In this document: in pieces, positions 36,405 to 45,101 of the stretch
Layout of the letters: each line of letters opens with the position of its first letter
Numbering within the stretch: position 1 is the stretch's first letter
Source: Roseobacter sp. MH60115
GTDB lineage: Bacteria > Pseudomonadota > Alphaproteobacteria > Rhodobacterales > Rhodobacteraceae
Length of the DNA: 64,000 nucleotides
Assembly (NCBI RefSeq): GCF_015644665.1
Contig: NZ_JADOBQ010000002.1
Location: forward strand, 62,001 to 126,000
Direction of reading: 5' to 3'
The notes under the pieces: model-generated
Databases searched by the model: none
What the model was told of the DNA's origin: nothing
The model's input: the letters and a program-made list of their open reading frames with translations, nothing else
Made by a program: the position numbers and the translations under genes

Positions 36405-37178
36405 ATGCTGACGGGTGGTCTGTCTGAATACTTCGTGGACAATCGGGAAAGTCTAGGGGCCAGGAACGGATGCGGCCTCTTGTCCAGGATTGCGGAGAAG
36501 TTCGGGTTCTCGAACATCACCTATTTCTTTGTCAGCGGCAGGGCCGTTCCCGATAGCGACGGCACTTTGATGACCACCTATGCCAAGGAATGGCAGCACC
36601 ACTATTTTTCCAGAAACTATGAAGAGATCGATCCCATTGTCCTGACGGGCATGAACAAGTTCCTGCCCATCGACTGGTCCAAGATACCGAAGGTCAAGAA
36701 AAACACCCGCCGTTTTTTTGGCGAGGCGAAGGAGTTTGGTATCTCCGATCAGGGGGTGACAATTCCCGTGAGAGGGGCGAGCGGCGAGACCGCGCTGGTG
36801 TCGCTCAACGCTGATCTGGCCCCGATGGACTGGTCGCGGTATCTGCGGCACGGCGTCTCGGATTTCACCTATTTCGCCTATCTGTTGCACCGTGAAGCCC
36901 TGCGGAAAATGGCGCAGCCCGCGCGGCGCACCCGAACGCATCTGACCAGACGCGAGAAAGAGGTGCTGCAATGGGCTGCCCTGGGAAAGACGTCCTGGGA
37001 AACCTCGCGCATCCTGAGCTTGTCCGAGCGTACGGTGGAGTTCTACCTGAGCAATGCGCTGGCCAAGCTCGGAGCGGCCACCAAGGCACAGGCCGTGTCG
37101 AAAGCCATTCACCAAGGGCACATTATCGCCGATGCCTTCGTGCAGTCGGCGATTATCCCCCCGGCTTCCCCCCGCTGA
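36405..37178 (+). CDS. luxR: LuxR-family quorum-sensing regulator
   Basis: The 257-residue protein has an autoinducer-binding domain with the conserved Trp, Tyr and Asp-Pro in the canonical spacing (EWQHHYFSRNYEEIDPIV; W+4=Y, +9=D, P). A LuxR helix-turn-helix follows (HLTRREKEVLQWAALGKTSW, then LSLSERTVEFYLSNALAKLG). It should bind an acyl-homoserine lactone made by the adjacent LuxI and control the operon that begins with luxI. ATG 36405 is preferred because it gives the family N-terminus. Confidence 0.94.
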   Translation: MLTGGLSEYFVDNRESLGARNGCGLLSRIAEKFGFSNITYFFVSGRAVPDSDGTLMTTYAKEWQHHYFSRNYEEIDPIVLTGMNKFLPIDWSKIPKVKKNTRRFFGEAKEFGISDQGVTIPVRGASGETALVSLNADLAPMDWSRYLRHGVSDFTYFAYLLHREALRKMAQPARRTRTHLTRREKEVLQWAALGKTSWETSRILSLSERTVEFYLSNALAKLGAATKAQAVSKAIHQGHIIADAFVQSAIIPPASPR

Positions 37179-37180
37179 TA

Positions 37181-37202
37181 CGGTAATTCTACTGTAGTGC
37201 CG
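37181..37202. promoter_or_regulatory. Candidate lux-box upstream of luxI
   Basis: A 22-bp imperfect inverted repeat starts CGGTAATTC and ends GTGCCG, between the luxR stop and the luxI start. Six of eleven positions per arm match their complement. Position and symmetry fit a LuxR site. Confidence 0.4.
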
Positions 37203-37259
37203 AATGCGTCTCCGCGAACCTACGATGACGGTGTGACTTTCCAAGCGTAGGAGGCCGTC

Positions 37260-37859
37260 GTGATTTTGACAGCTTATGAAGCGGAACGTGAAACTCATGC
37301 CGATATCTTCGAGCAGATGTACCGGTTGCGCGCCCGGCAATTCGGAGAACGTCGTGGATGGCGGGTCGATGTCAGGGATGGCCTCGAGAAGGACAGGTTC
37401 GACGATCTGAACCCGCTTTACGTGTGTGTCCTCTCCGAAAACCGGAAACTCATGGCGTCGCTGAGACTGCTGCCCACAACCGGGCCACATATGTTGTCAG
37501 ATGTTTTCTCCGAGGTGATGGGCACGGCAGGGGTCATACGCCACCCTCTCATTCTGGAGAGCTCGCGTTTCTGCGTTGATACGGAAGCCTCAAGGGAAGT
37601 TGGTCCCGAGGGGATCAATCTCGTCACCCGTGAACTGCTTTTCGGCCTGTTCTCCACCGCGCAGATGGCCGGGATCGAGAACATCATCTCTGTCTATGAC
37701 GTGTTCGTGGAGCGGATATTGCGGCGCGCCGGATGTCGGTTCGAGCGGTTGGGCCCGGTTGTGAAATACGATGATCTCAGAACCGTCGGCGGGCTTTTCG
37801 AGGTCAGCGACCATGTGATCGATGACGTCAGCAGCGCGCGACCGCGTGCGGCTGCGTGA
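37260..37859 (+). CDS. luxI: LuxI-family acyl-homoserine-lactone synthase
   Basis: The 199-residue protein carries the invariant residues of LuxI enzymes: Arg, Phe and Trp in YRLRARQFGERRGW, the acidic pair in EKDRFDD, and ESSRFCVD around residue 100. It makes an acyl-homoserine lactone from S-adenosylmethionine and an acyl carrier. The GTG start is supported by AGGAGG five bases upstream. It is the first gene of the long biosynthetic operon, which links product formation to population density. Confidence 0.95.
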   Translation: MILTAYEAERETHADIFEQMYRLRARQFGERRGWRVDVRDGLEKDRFDDLNPLYVCVLSENRKLMASLRLLPTTGPHMLSDVFSEVMGTAGVIRHPLILESSRFCVDTEASREVGPEGINLVTRELLFGLFSTAQMAGIENIISVYDVFVERILRRAGCRFERLGPVVKYDDLRTVGGLFEVSDHVIDDVSSARPRAAA

Positions 37860-37906
37860 GGACAGCCCCGGGGTTGACGCCCCGCCCCGTTAAAGGGGGC
37901 GCGGCA

Positions 37907-39010
37907 GTGCCCAAACCCGCCATCCCCGACCCCCAATCGAGCAGAGCAGGAGATCTCTCAAACATGCCCCGTAGGCCCGCGCCCAACAAGCTTTGGATCT
38001 GTGTCACGAACCGCTGCAATCTGACCTGTCCCCATTGTCTGCCGGACTCGCGCCAGGCGATGGACAACGAAATGGACCGTGATGAGATCCTGAGCCTCAT
38101 TCACCAAGCACATGCATTGGGTGTGCAGCGGATCACATTCACCGGGGGTGAACCGACCCTTTGCCGTGATCTTCTGGAATACGTGCGCGTCGCATCGAAA
38201 GGAGGGGCCGTGCGCACCTACGTCGAGACCAACGCCATGACGATCCGCGCGCCGCAATTGCTGAAATTGCGCGCCGCAGGACTGTCGATCCTGAACCTCA
38301 GCCTCGATGGGGCGACGGCGTTGACGCATGATGGGTTTCGGGGCGCTCCGGGTGGTTTCGAAAAGGTGCTCGACACCGCGCGCGCCGCAGGTGCGATTGG
38401 TCTCGATGTACGCATTTACTGCACGGTGACCCAGCACGACATCGAAGAAGCGCATCTGATACCGCAGTTGCTCGACGATCTGGGCATCCGGGTGAATGTT
38501 TTGACGTATGCCTATTTCACGGAGATCGGGCGGGGCAGTCGCAATTCGAACCTGTCACTACCGCCCGCCCGGTGGAAGAAGTTCTGCGACGATCTCGAGG
38601 CAAGCCGCGCCCACTGGGAACCCCGGATCGGAAAAGTCCGGTACGAGCCAGCCTTTCTGCGTCCCGACGAGGTAACGCACTACCGGGATAACACCTCGTT
38701 CAACGTGCACTGCATCGCGCGGGAACGCGACTATGTTTTTGTGAACCCCGAAGGAGAGATCTTTGGCTGCTCGGTCGCATCGCCGACCGAGAATTCCCTG
38801 GGCAACCTTCGGTCCCAGTCCCTTGAAAGCATCTGGTACGACGCGCCCGGTTGGGCATTTTTCGAGAAAAGGAAGGGATGTACCGGGTGCCCCGTGCTGG
38901 CCTTTGAAAGCGATGACGGTCGCGATCCGCGGTTGGACAGGGCGGACGGTCTGATCCCGATTTGTCCGATGACCCAGTTTCCCCAGGTCGAAAACTGGGT
39001 CTACAAATGA
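37907..39010 (+). CDS. Radical SAM enzyme with SPASM/twitch-like C-terminus
   Basis: The protein has the radical SAM cluster motif CNLTCPHC (Cys37, 41, 44) and the SAM-binding FTGGEPTLC. The C-terminal region has further Cys residues (GEIFGC, GCTGCP, ICPM) arranged like a SPASM or twitch auxiliary-cluster domain; GNLRSQSLESIWY is typical of SPASM proteins. Substrates of such enzymes are often peptides or carrier-bound amino acids, but no precursor peptide is seen here. GTG 37907 with GGGGG seven bases upstream is the likeliest start; GTG 37856 (overlapping the luxI stop) and ATG 37964 are possible. The stop overlaps the next gene. Confidence 0.9.
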   Translation: MPKPAIPDPQSSRAGDLSNMPRRPAPNKLWICVTNRCNLTCPHCLPDSRQAMDNEMDRDEILSLIHQAHALGVQRITFTGGEPTLCRDLLEYVRVASKGGAVRTYVETNAMTIRAPQLLKLRAAGLSILNLSLDGATALTHDGFRGAPGGFEKVLDTARAAGAIGLDVRIYCTVTQHDIEEAHLIPQLLDDLGIRVNVLTYAYFTEIGRGSRNSNLSLPPARWKKFCDDLEASRAHWEPRIGKVRYEPAFLRPDEVTHYRDNTSFNVHCIARERDYVFVNPEGEIFGCSVASPTENSLGNLRSQSLESIWYDAPGWAFFEKRKGCTGCPVLAFESDDGRDPRLDRADGLIPICPMTQFPQVENWVYK

Positions 39011-39966
39011 GCGCTACCGCCACAAATCCCCGGCACGCGGTCGTTGACGATCCTGGTTTGCATGCGGTGATCCAGGCTGTTTGCAATGGGTTGGCGGTGC
39101 CGCGTGCGTCTGTGGTGCCTTGGTACGATGGCACTCGCGCGCGCAGTTTTGTGGTCGCAGATCAATTCGTGTTGCGTATGGCCTGCCGCGCAGATGCGGC
39201 CACTGCCTATGCCAACGAACGTGCGGCCATGGCCTTGCTGGCGGATATCGCCACCATTCCAAAGCTGATGGCTCATGGTGTGGAGGGGGGCTTCCATTGG
39301 CAGCTGACCACGCTATGCCCCGGCGTGCCGGTCACCTCCGTCTGGCCAAAGCTGTCGCAAGCGGACCGGCGCAGCCTCGCACGATCCGCCGCGCGTCACC
39401 TGTCACGGCTTCACCGGATCGAGATCCCGGCCCACGGCCTCATGGATTGGCGCCTTGGCCCTGTGATCGCGCGTTGCCGAACCCAAGCGCGAGACCGCAC
39501 CCGCCTGACGACCGCAGAGTTTGAGCGGGCAGAGGCATGCATTGCACTGTTGGACACGCGCGACAGGACGGAAGATCGGCTTGTGCACGGGGATTGGCAT
39601 TTCGGGAACCTGCTGTGCGACGGGTCGCGTGTCTCCGGCATCGTCGATCTTGAATGGACCGGCAGGGGAAGCTTTGCCCGGGACCTGTGCATTGGCGACT
39701 ACTTCGAGGCGCAAGCGTCCGGGTCTTGGTCCGTCTTCCTTTCGGCATTCATCCAGGAAAGCAGGTTTGGTGAGGCCGATCTGACAGAGATCGCCAAATG
39801 GACCCTTCTTTGGAAGCTGTATCAGGTGAGCACGCGCGAAAACGCGGCAAGCGCTAACGCCAATAAGCAGGTGCTGATGCGCGCCTGCGAATACATCGAG
39901 CAGGTCGACTTTAAACCCCCGGGAACGGCGGATGATCTTCTGGATTTTCTGGCGGCGGCAACGTGA
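39007..39966 (+). CDS. Aminoglycoside-phosphotransferase-type (APH) kinase
   Basis: The 319-residue kinase has the catalytic Brenner motif HGDWHFGNLL (His194, Asp196) and the metal-binding IVDLEWTGRG that follows, as in APH, choline and homoserine kinase-like proteins. It probably phosphorylates a hydroxyl group of a pathway intermediate or of the finished product; self-protection by phosphorylation is another possibility. ATG 39007 overlaps the previous stop (ATGA) and the GTGA at its end overlaps the next frame. Confidence 0.85.
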   Translation: MSATATNPRHAVVDDPGLHAVIQAVCNGLAVPRASVVPWYDGTRARSFVVADQFVLRMACRADAATAYANERAAMALLADIATIPKLMAHGVEGGFHWQLTTLCPGVPVTSVWPKLSQADRRSLARSAARHLSRLHRIEIPAHGLMDWRLGPVIARCRTQARDRTRLTTAEFERAEACIALLDTRDRTEDRLVHGDWHFGNLLCDGSRVSGIVDLEWTGRGSFARDLCIGDYFEAQASGSWSVFLSAFIQESRFGEADLTEIAKWTLLWKLYQVSTRENAASANANKQVLMRACEYIEQVDFKPPGTADDLLDFLAAAT

Positions 39967-40001
39967 TCTCCCTGCCCCTTCACCACGCAAAGACGAGGAA
40001 T

Positions 40002-41138
40002 ATGGCCATTTCAGTCCCCCTTGATATCCCCTCCACTGACCCGACCGTCGAGGCTCTGGCCTGTGTTCGCGACCATGCCTGTGCAGTTGATGCAGAGGCG
40101 CGGTTCCCGGTCGAGGGGATAGCGGCCTTGCGGGGTGCAGGATGGCTGCAGCCGCCCGAGGGGCAGGAGGATGAGGCGCTCTCGACACTTGTTTCGCTCT
40201 GCCGGGCGGTCGGGGAAGCCTGCAGTTCCACCGGTCTGATCTTTGCGATGCATCATATCATGCTGGCTTGTCTGCAGCGGCATGGCGGCGAGGCTCTGCA
40301 ACAGGTGCCCGAGGCTTTGACCGGCCAGTGGCTGCTGGCGTCCAGTACCACGGAGCAGGCGACCGGCGGAGACATCTCGCGGTCCCTATGTGCGGTTCGT
40401 GACGACGGCAAGGGCAATGGCTTTCTGGAAAAGGACGCCTCTGTGCTGTCCTACGCCGAACAATCTGATCTGATCCTTGTCACCGCACGGCGCGATGCTC
40501 AGGCGGAGGAGAGCGACCAGGTTCTTGTCGCCATTCCGACGCGGGACGTGCGGCTGCGGCGCGTGCGGGACTGGTCCGGCCTGGGGATGCGCGGGACGGA
40601 ATCGCACGGCTACAGGCTCCTGGCGCGCTTCCCCCGGGCGTGTGTAATGGATGTGCCCTATACCGAAATCCTGCGCCAGACGATGCAACCCTACAGCCAC
40701 CTGTGCTGGAGTGCGGTGTGGTACGGGATCGCCCGCCGGGCGGTCTGCAAGGCAACAACTGCCTTACGACGTTCCGGCGGGCTTTCCTCTGCCGGTCCGG
40801 CGCTGGCGGCGATCAACCACAGGATGGATCGCTGGTGGGCCATGCAGACACAGGCGATGGCACTGTTGACCGGGCCTCTCGATGACGGGCTGGTGGCCCG
40901 GACGCGGCGCACGTCGGTGTTCAATGGACTCAAGATCGAGGCATCGGAGACGGCGCGGCAGGTGGTGATGGATTGCCTCGATCTCGCCGGGTTCCCTGCT
41001 TACGGCGACACAGGGTCCTGCGCGCTGGGGCCGGAGATACGCGACATCCTGTCCGCACCGTTGATGGTTTCCAATAGCCGGTTGCGCACGGCCATGGCGG
41101 CATCAGCAGCGCTCAGCATGCGGGAGCGGGCGGTATGA
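40002..41138 (+). CDS. Acyl-CoA-dehydrogenase-like flavoenzyme
   Basis: The 378-residue protein has the acyl-CoA dehydrogenase architecture: helical N-terminal domain (FPVEGIAALRGAGWLQPPEG, STGLIFAMHHIMLACLQRHG), a middle beta domain (SGLGMRGTESHG) and a C-terminal helical bundle. In biosynthetic clusters such flavoenzymes desaturate aminoacyl or acyl groups on carrier proteins. The next two genes encode a carrier-protein ligase and a carrier protein, so a carrier-bound substrate is likely. ATG 40002 follows GAGG; GTG 39963 would overlap the previous stop and is an alternative. Confidence 0.88.
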   Translation: MAISVPLDIPSTDPTVEALACVRDHACAVDAEARFPVEGIAALRGAGWLQPPEGQEDEALSTLVSLCRAVGEACSSTGLIFAMHHIMLACLQRHGGEALQQVPEALTGQWLLASSTTEQATGGDISRSLCAVRDDGKGNGFLEKDASVLSYAEQSDLILVTARRDAQAEESDQVLVAIPTRDVRLRRVRDWSGLGMRGTESHGYRLLARFPRACVMDVPYTEILRQTMQPYSHLCWSAVWYGIARRAVCKATTALRRSGGLSSAGPALAAINHRMDRWWAMQTQAMALLTGPLDDGLVARTRRTSVFNGLKIEASETARQVVMDCLDLAGFPAYGDTGSCALGPEIRDILSAPLMVSNSRLRTAMAASAALSMRERAV

Positions 41139-42007
41139 AGGCCACGGGAGCAACGCTCGCAATGCTCCTGGACCGGGGGGAGCTTCATCCCTCGGGGTCG
41201 CCAGGGATCTATGTGCAGGGCGCGCGGTTCATGCAGCTTGTCGCAGCGATTGACGCGGTCATCATGGAGGCGGAACCGCCCGGTGCGTTCGAAGACTTCG
41301 CCACGCCACCGCAGATGCCGGGGGCCACCGCCACGGCGCATAAGTACGATATGCACTTTCCCGAATTGCTGGCGGGCGTCGCACCGCAGACTGCCTGTGG
41401 CTGTGGGGGCAAAGGTCATGCCGACCCCGGCGAGGCCATGGTGCTTGTTCCGGCCGTTTGCCACCTGCTGTACCCGCTGTTGGGACGTCGCGCGGCAAAG
41501 GGCCGTGGCGTTGTCGGGCTCTATGCCATGAAGGGCTCCGTCTTCAGGGCCGAGCCGTCGCAACAGTCGAAACGCTGGCAGAGCTTCAGCGTCCGCGAAT
41601 GGGTCTGTGTTGGTCACGAGGAAAGGGTCGAGACCTTTGCGGAGGCATGGCGCAGCCGATGGACGGGCCTGTGTGATCGCTTTGGGCTGGATGGTCAGAT
41701 CGACGCGGCCAGCGACCCTTTCACCGGACCGACAGCCCGGATCATGCGCAGCAGGCAGCGCCAGACGGGTGAAAAGCTGGAATTGAACTGCCCGCTCGAC
41801 GGTCTGGATTGCGCCATTTCAAGCATCAACCGGCACGGCCCCCATTTCTCGGACGTCTGGGACCTTCGGGCCCCGGATGGACGTCGCGCCATGTCCGCTT
41901 GTGTTGCTTTCGGCTTGGAGCGCACCGCGCTGGCGATGATCGATCGACACGGGCTGGAGAGCGCTTTGACCCTTGCCGAAAGAGACTTGGAGGGCGCGGC
42001 AAGATGA
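41135..42007 (+). CDS. Class II aminoacyl-tRNA-synthetase-like amino acid:[carrier protein] ligase
   Basis: The 290-residue protein resembles the catalytic core of atypical seryl-tRNA synthetases but lacks a tRNA-binding domain. RWQSFSVREWVCVGHEERVE matches motif 2 and SACVAFGLERTALAMID holds motif 3 (GLER, residues 260-263). Cys-rich CGCGGKG and ELNCPL may bind zinc. Known proteins of this type activate Gly, Ala or similar amino acids and load them on a carrier protein rather than on tRNA. The carrier protein is the next gene (ATGA overlap), which strongly supports this role. The amino acid is unknown. Confidence 0.85.
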   Translation: MKATGATLAMLLDRGELHPSGSPGIYVQGARFMQLVAAIDAVIMEAEPPGAFEDFATPPQMPGATATAHKYDMHFPELLAGVAPQTACGCGGKGHADPGEAMVLVPAVCHLLYPLLGRRAAKGRGVVGLYAMKGSVFRAEPSQQSKRWQSFSVREWVCVGHEERVETFAEAWRSRWTGLCDRFGLDGQIDAASDPFTGPTARIMRSRQRQTGEKLELNCPLDGLDCAISSINRHGPHFSDVWDLRAPDGRRAMSACVAFGLERTALAMIDRHGLESALTLAERDLEGAAR

Positions 42008-42318
42008 ACCATGCGCACCCCGCAGAGCTGTCGTCTGACCACTTGGTCGATACCGCGGTCGCGCGCGTCTGTGCTTCGGTCGGGTTGGCGCCGGTAAAAA
42101 ACGACAGCACATCCCTGACCGATCATGGATTGCCGTCGCTGCAGATGGCGCACCTGGTGCTGACGCTTGAGGAACTGATCGGAGCGGAATTCACAGAAGA
42201 CGAGTTGGCGCTGGCGCATTGGCGCTCTCCGGCTCGGATAAAGGCCATGCTGGCGCAGCGCATGCCACCGGCAGCGCTGTCTGACCCGCATGAAGAAAAC
42301 GACCCCAAAGGATTCTGA
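42004..42318 (+). CDS. Acyl/aminoacyl carrier protein
   Basis: The 104-residue protein has the carrier-protein four-helix pattern. The phosphopantetheine site is GLPSLQMAHLVLTLEELIG, with Ser45 as attachment residue; DSL is replaced by PSL. The acidic helix after it is typical. ATG 42004 overlaps the stop of the ligase gene. It probably carries an aminoacyl group loaded by the previous protein. No phosphopantetheinyl transferase gene is in the window, so the housekeeping enzyme must serve. Confidence 0.9.
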   Translation: MNHAHPAELSSDHLVDTAVARVCASVGLAPVKNDSTSLTDHGLPSLQMAHLVLTLEELIGAEFTEDELALAHWRSPARIKAMLAQRMPPAALSDPHEENDPKGF

Positions 42319-42335
42319 CAAACGGAGGCTCACAG

Positions 42336-43547
42336 ATGATCAAAGTGTTCAACAATCTCAAAGCGCCGGACTTTAAACAGTTCGAGATCGTGGAGGTCAA
42401 AGGCAAAGGCCATCCGGATTCGGTCGTCGATGCGATCGCTGACGAGATATCGCGGCGCTACAGTCAGTATTGCCTCGAGCACTTTGGTCACATCTGCAAT
42501 CACTGGGTCGATAAATGCGTTCTCATCGGGGGCGAGTCGGAGTTCGAATTCGGCCGCAGCCGGATGGTGAACCCGATGCGTCTTCTGGTGATCGGCAAGG
42601 CCACCACCCATGTGGGAGATCACGAAATCCCGATGCAGCGGATTGCCCGTGCGGCGGCTGATGCCGTGTTGTCGGATATCGTGGACATCTATGATCCGCA
42701 GCGGGACCTCGTCGTGGACATCATGACGAATTGCTATCAGGGGGCGGGCCGCAAGGACGCGTGGTATCGCCCCACCGGCGGCGATATTCCATCACAGGTC
42801 AACATGATCGAGGCAAATGACGCGGTGATCTGCTCGGGTCACGCGCCGTTCAGCCTCGTGGAAGACATCACGCGTGACCTGGGCGACCACTTCTACAGCG
42901 AAGCATTCCGCGCGGACCATCCCTTTATCGGCACCGACATCAAGGTGATCTGCCAACGCGTCTCGGACGACATACAGGTCACAGCCTGTATTCCGTTCAA
43001 GGCCAGTCTTTGCCCGGACCGTGCCTTCTACGATCGGGAGTTGGAGAATATTCGTACCCTGATCGCGGACCGTGTTCAGCGCAGGTTGAACGCACAGGGG
43101 GGTGAGCGCGGGATCACCTTTGGGATCGACCTCAACACCCGTGACACTGACGACGTTGTCTACATGAGCCACTACGGGTCCTGTCTCGACACCGGCGACG
43201 TCGGGGCCGTCGGCAGGGGCAATCGAACCTCCGGTCTGATCACGCCCGCGCGCCCGATGTCGATTGAGGCACCGGCGGGCAAGAATCCCCGGTATCACTC
43301 CGGCAAGATCCTCGATCTCGCGGCCCGGTGGATCGCTACCGACGTGCATGACAGCCTCGGGCTGAAATGCGAGGTCACAATCTCCACCCAGACCGGTCGT
43401 CCTCTGAATGACCCGCTTTGCACAATCATTCAGATCGATGGCGCCGCAGACGTCGCGGCGGCCCGTGCCTGTGAAGAGCTGGCGCGCGGTGTGCTGCATA
43501 ATGTGCGCGACATCACCGATGACTTTGTGCGGGGGGCAGTCGCATGA
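42336..43547 (+). CDS. Archaeal-type S-adenosylmethionine synthetase
   Basis: The 403-residue protein fits the archaeal methionine adenosyltransferase family (PF01941 type), not the bacterial MetK family. It has VKGKGHPDSVVDAIADEISR near the N-terminus and THVGDHEIPMQRIARAA, and FGIDLNTRDTDDVVYMSHYG in the centre. It makes S-adenosylmethionine, needed by LuxI and the two radical SAM enzymes of this operon, or may accept a methionine analogue. GGAGG precedes ATG 42336 after an 18-base gap, the only clear junction gap in this part of the operon. Bacteria normally rely on MetK, so a cluster-dedicated copy is notable. Confidence 0.87.
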   Translation: MIKVFNNLKAPDFKQFEIVEVKGKGHPDSVVDAIADEISRRYSQYCLEHFGHICNHWVDKCVLIGGESEFEFGRSRMVNPMRLLVIGKATTHVGDHEIPMQRIARAAADAVLSDIVDIYDPQRDLVVDIMTNCYQGAGRKDAWYRPTGGDIPSQVNMIEANDAVICSGHAPFSLVEDITRDLGDHFYSEAFRADHPFIGTDIKVICQRVSDDIQVTACIPFKASLCPDRAFYDRELENIRTLIADRVQRRLNAQGGERGITFGIDLNTRDTDDVVYMSHYGSCLDTGDVGAVGRGNRTSGLITPARPMSIEAPAGKNPRYHSGKILDLAARWIATDVHDSLGLKCEVTISTQTGRPLNDPLCTIIQIDGAADVAAARACEELARGVLHNVRDITDDFVRGAVA

Positions 43548-44065
43548 CCACCCCGGCGATTTTTGTCTCGGGGCTGCCGGGGGTCGGCAAGACCACGCTC
43601 TGCCGCGCGGTGGCGCGCCGCCTGGGGATCAGGTTTCTCAGGTTCGATGACCTGGTCACCAACGCGCCGCCGCAGCCGTTCGACTTTGCCAAGCTGATAG
43701 AGGCTGCAAAGCCGCTTTTTACCCGCCATTTGACACTGTGCGATTCCTTTCCAAAGGGCGCGGCACAGGCGGAAGTGCTGGACCCTGTGGCGCGACCGGT
43801 GCTGATGCTGTGCGTCGAGGATGATCCTGTGGTTGCGGCAGAACGCGCGCAACGCCGTTCACCGCGCAGGTTCACCCCGGAGCGGATCAGGGAGAAATTT
43901 GCAAAGCGCGCGGAGCAGACAGCAGAGCTGCGCCGCTACTGCACGTCACGCGGTACGCCCATCGCCGAGCTGCGCAATGGGCCGGAGCGCTCGGCCTTTC
44001 TGGAGGCCGGGATTCACATCATCGCCAAAACAGTAAGAACGGAAAATCTGCATGCTACAGAATAA
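43544..44065 (+). CDS. P-loop (adenylate-kinase/shikimate-kinase-like) small kinase
   Basis: The 173-residue protein has Walker A GLPGVGKTTLCRAVARRL at residues 9-26 and a following RFDDLV typical of small metabolite kinases. The substrate is unknown. ATG 43544 overlaps the preceding stop, and the end overlaps the inositol-phosphate-synthase-like gene by 14 bases. It could phosphorylate a cyclitol or nucleoside intermediate of the cluster. Confidence 0.8.
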   Translation: MTTPAIFVSGLPGVGKTTLCRAVARRLGIRFLRFDDLVTNAPPQPFDFAKLIEAAKPLFTRHLTLCDSFPKGAAQAEVLDPVARPVLMLCVEDDPVVAAERAQRRSPRRFTPERIREKFAKRAEQTAELRRYCTSRGTPIAELRNGPERSAFLEAGIHIIAKTVRTENLHATE

Positions 44066-45101
44066 CGCTATCCGGGTCGCCGTTGTCGGGATGGGCAACT
44101 GCGGTTCCTCGCTGACGCAACTCATCCACGGTGCGCTGAGCACCTCTGCCAACGACCGGTACGGCGGGGTGTTCTGGGCCAACGGGCGTCCGCATTCAAA
44201 CGAGGATTTTCGTATCGTCGCGGCCTTTGACGTTGATCGTGAGAAGGTCGGGCAGGATCTGGGGGACGCGGTCGAGGCGTCAACGAATTGCACGCCCGTC
44301 GTCTGGCGTGTTCCGCATACGGGGGTGACCGTGCAGAAAGGGCCGCGTCTTGACGGGATTGATGGCCCGCTGGCCGAAAGCGTGATCGAGGCAGACGTGC
44401 CGGACGCGGATGTCCACCAGGTGTTGGCCGATACCTCCGCGGACATCGTCGTGAACATGCTGCCCACCGGCGCCAGGGAGGCTACGGAGTTTTACGCGGA
44501 CGCCGCGCTGCAGGTCGGGTGTGGCTTCGTGAACTGCATTCCGATCCCGCTGGCAACCAATGCCGGTTGGGCGGCACGGTTTCAGGAAGCTGGCGTTCCG
44601 CTCTTTGGTGACGATGTCAAAAGCCAGATGGGCACCACGACCGTACATCAGACGCTGGTCGATCTGATCCAGCGCAAGGGCGGCCAGATCACGCGCACCT
44701 ACCAGATGAACATTGGCGGCAATGCCGATTTCCGAAACATGACCGATGCGGCGCGCAGGGCCTACAAAAACGTCACCAAGACCTCGGCGGTGCAGAGCCA
44801 TGTCGAGGGCCTGGACATCCCGGACATCGGGCCGAACGGATTTGTCGAACCGCTGGGGGACAACAAGCGGGCGCATGTCATGATTGGCGCAGAGCTGGCG
44901 TTGGGCATGCAGGTGGAGATCAATCTGAACCTGACGGTCACGGACAGCCCCAACGCGGCAGGGGTTATTCTGCCGGCGGTGCTGGAGTGTGCCCGGGCGC
45001 GGCGACGCGGTGATGCCGGCGTGTTGCCGGAGGTATCGGATAACTTCTTCAAGATGCCGGTGGCGCCGGTACAAAAGCCTCACCCGCTCCATGCCGAATA
45101 G
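44052..45101 (+). CDS. myo-Inositol-1-phosphate-synthase-like protein
   Basis: The 349-residue protein has an NAD-binding fold (VAVVGMGNCGSSLTQLIHGA), the MIPS-specific lysine-rich catalytic region GDDVKSQMGTTTVHQTLVDL, and GGNADFRNMTDAARRAYKN. It matches the short bacterial/archaeal type of myo-inositol-phosphate synthase. It converts a sugar phosphate such as glucose 6-phosphate into a cyclitol phosphate. Its presence in the operon suggests the product contains a cyclitol or a related unit. The next gene begins inside its end (11 bases). Confidence 0.88.
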   Translation: MLQNNAIRVAVVGMGNCGSSLTQLIHGALSTSANDRYGGVFWANGRPHSNEDFRIVAAFDVDREKVGQDLGDAVEASTNCTPVVWRVPHTGVTVQKGPRLDGIDGPLAESVIEADVPDADVHQVLADTSADIVVNMLPTGAREATEFYADAALQVGCGFVNCIPIPLATNAGWAARFQEAGVPLFGDDVKSQMGTTTVHQTLVDLIQRKGGQITRTYQMNIGGNADFRNMTDAARRAYKNVTKTSAVQSHVEGLDIPDIGPNGFVEPLGDNKRAHVMIGAELALGMQVEINLNLTVTDSPNAAGVILPAVLECARARRRGDAGVLPEVSDNFFKMPVAPVQKPHPLHAE

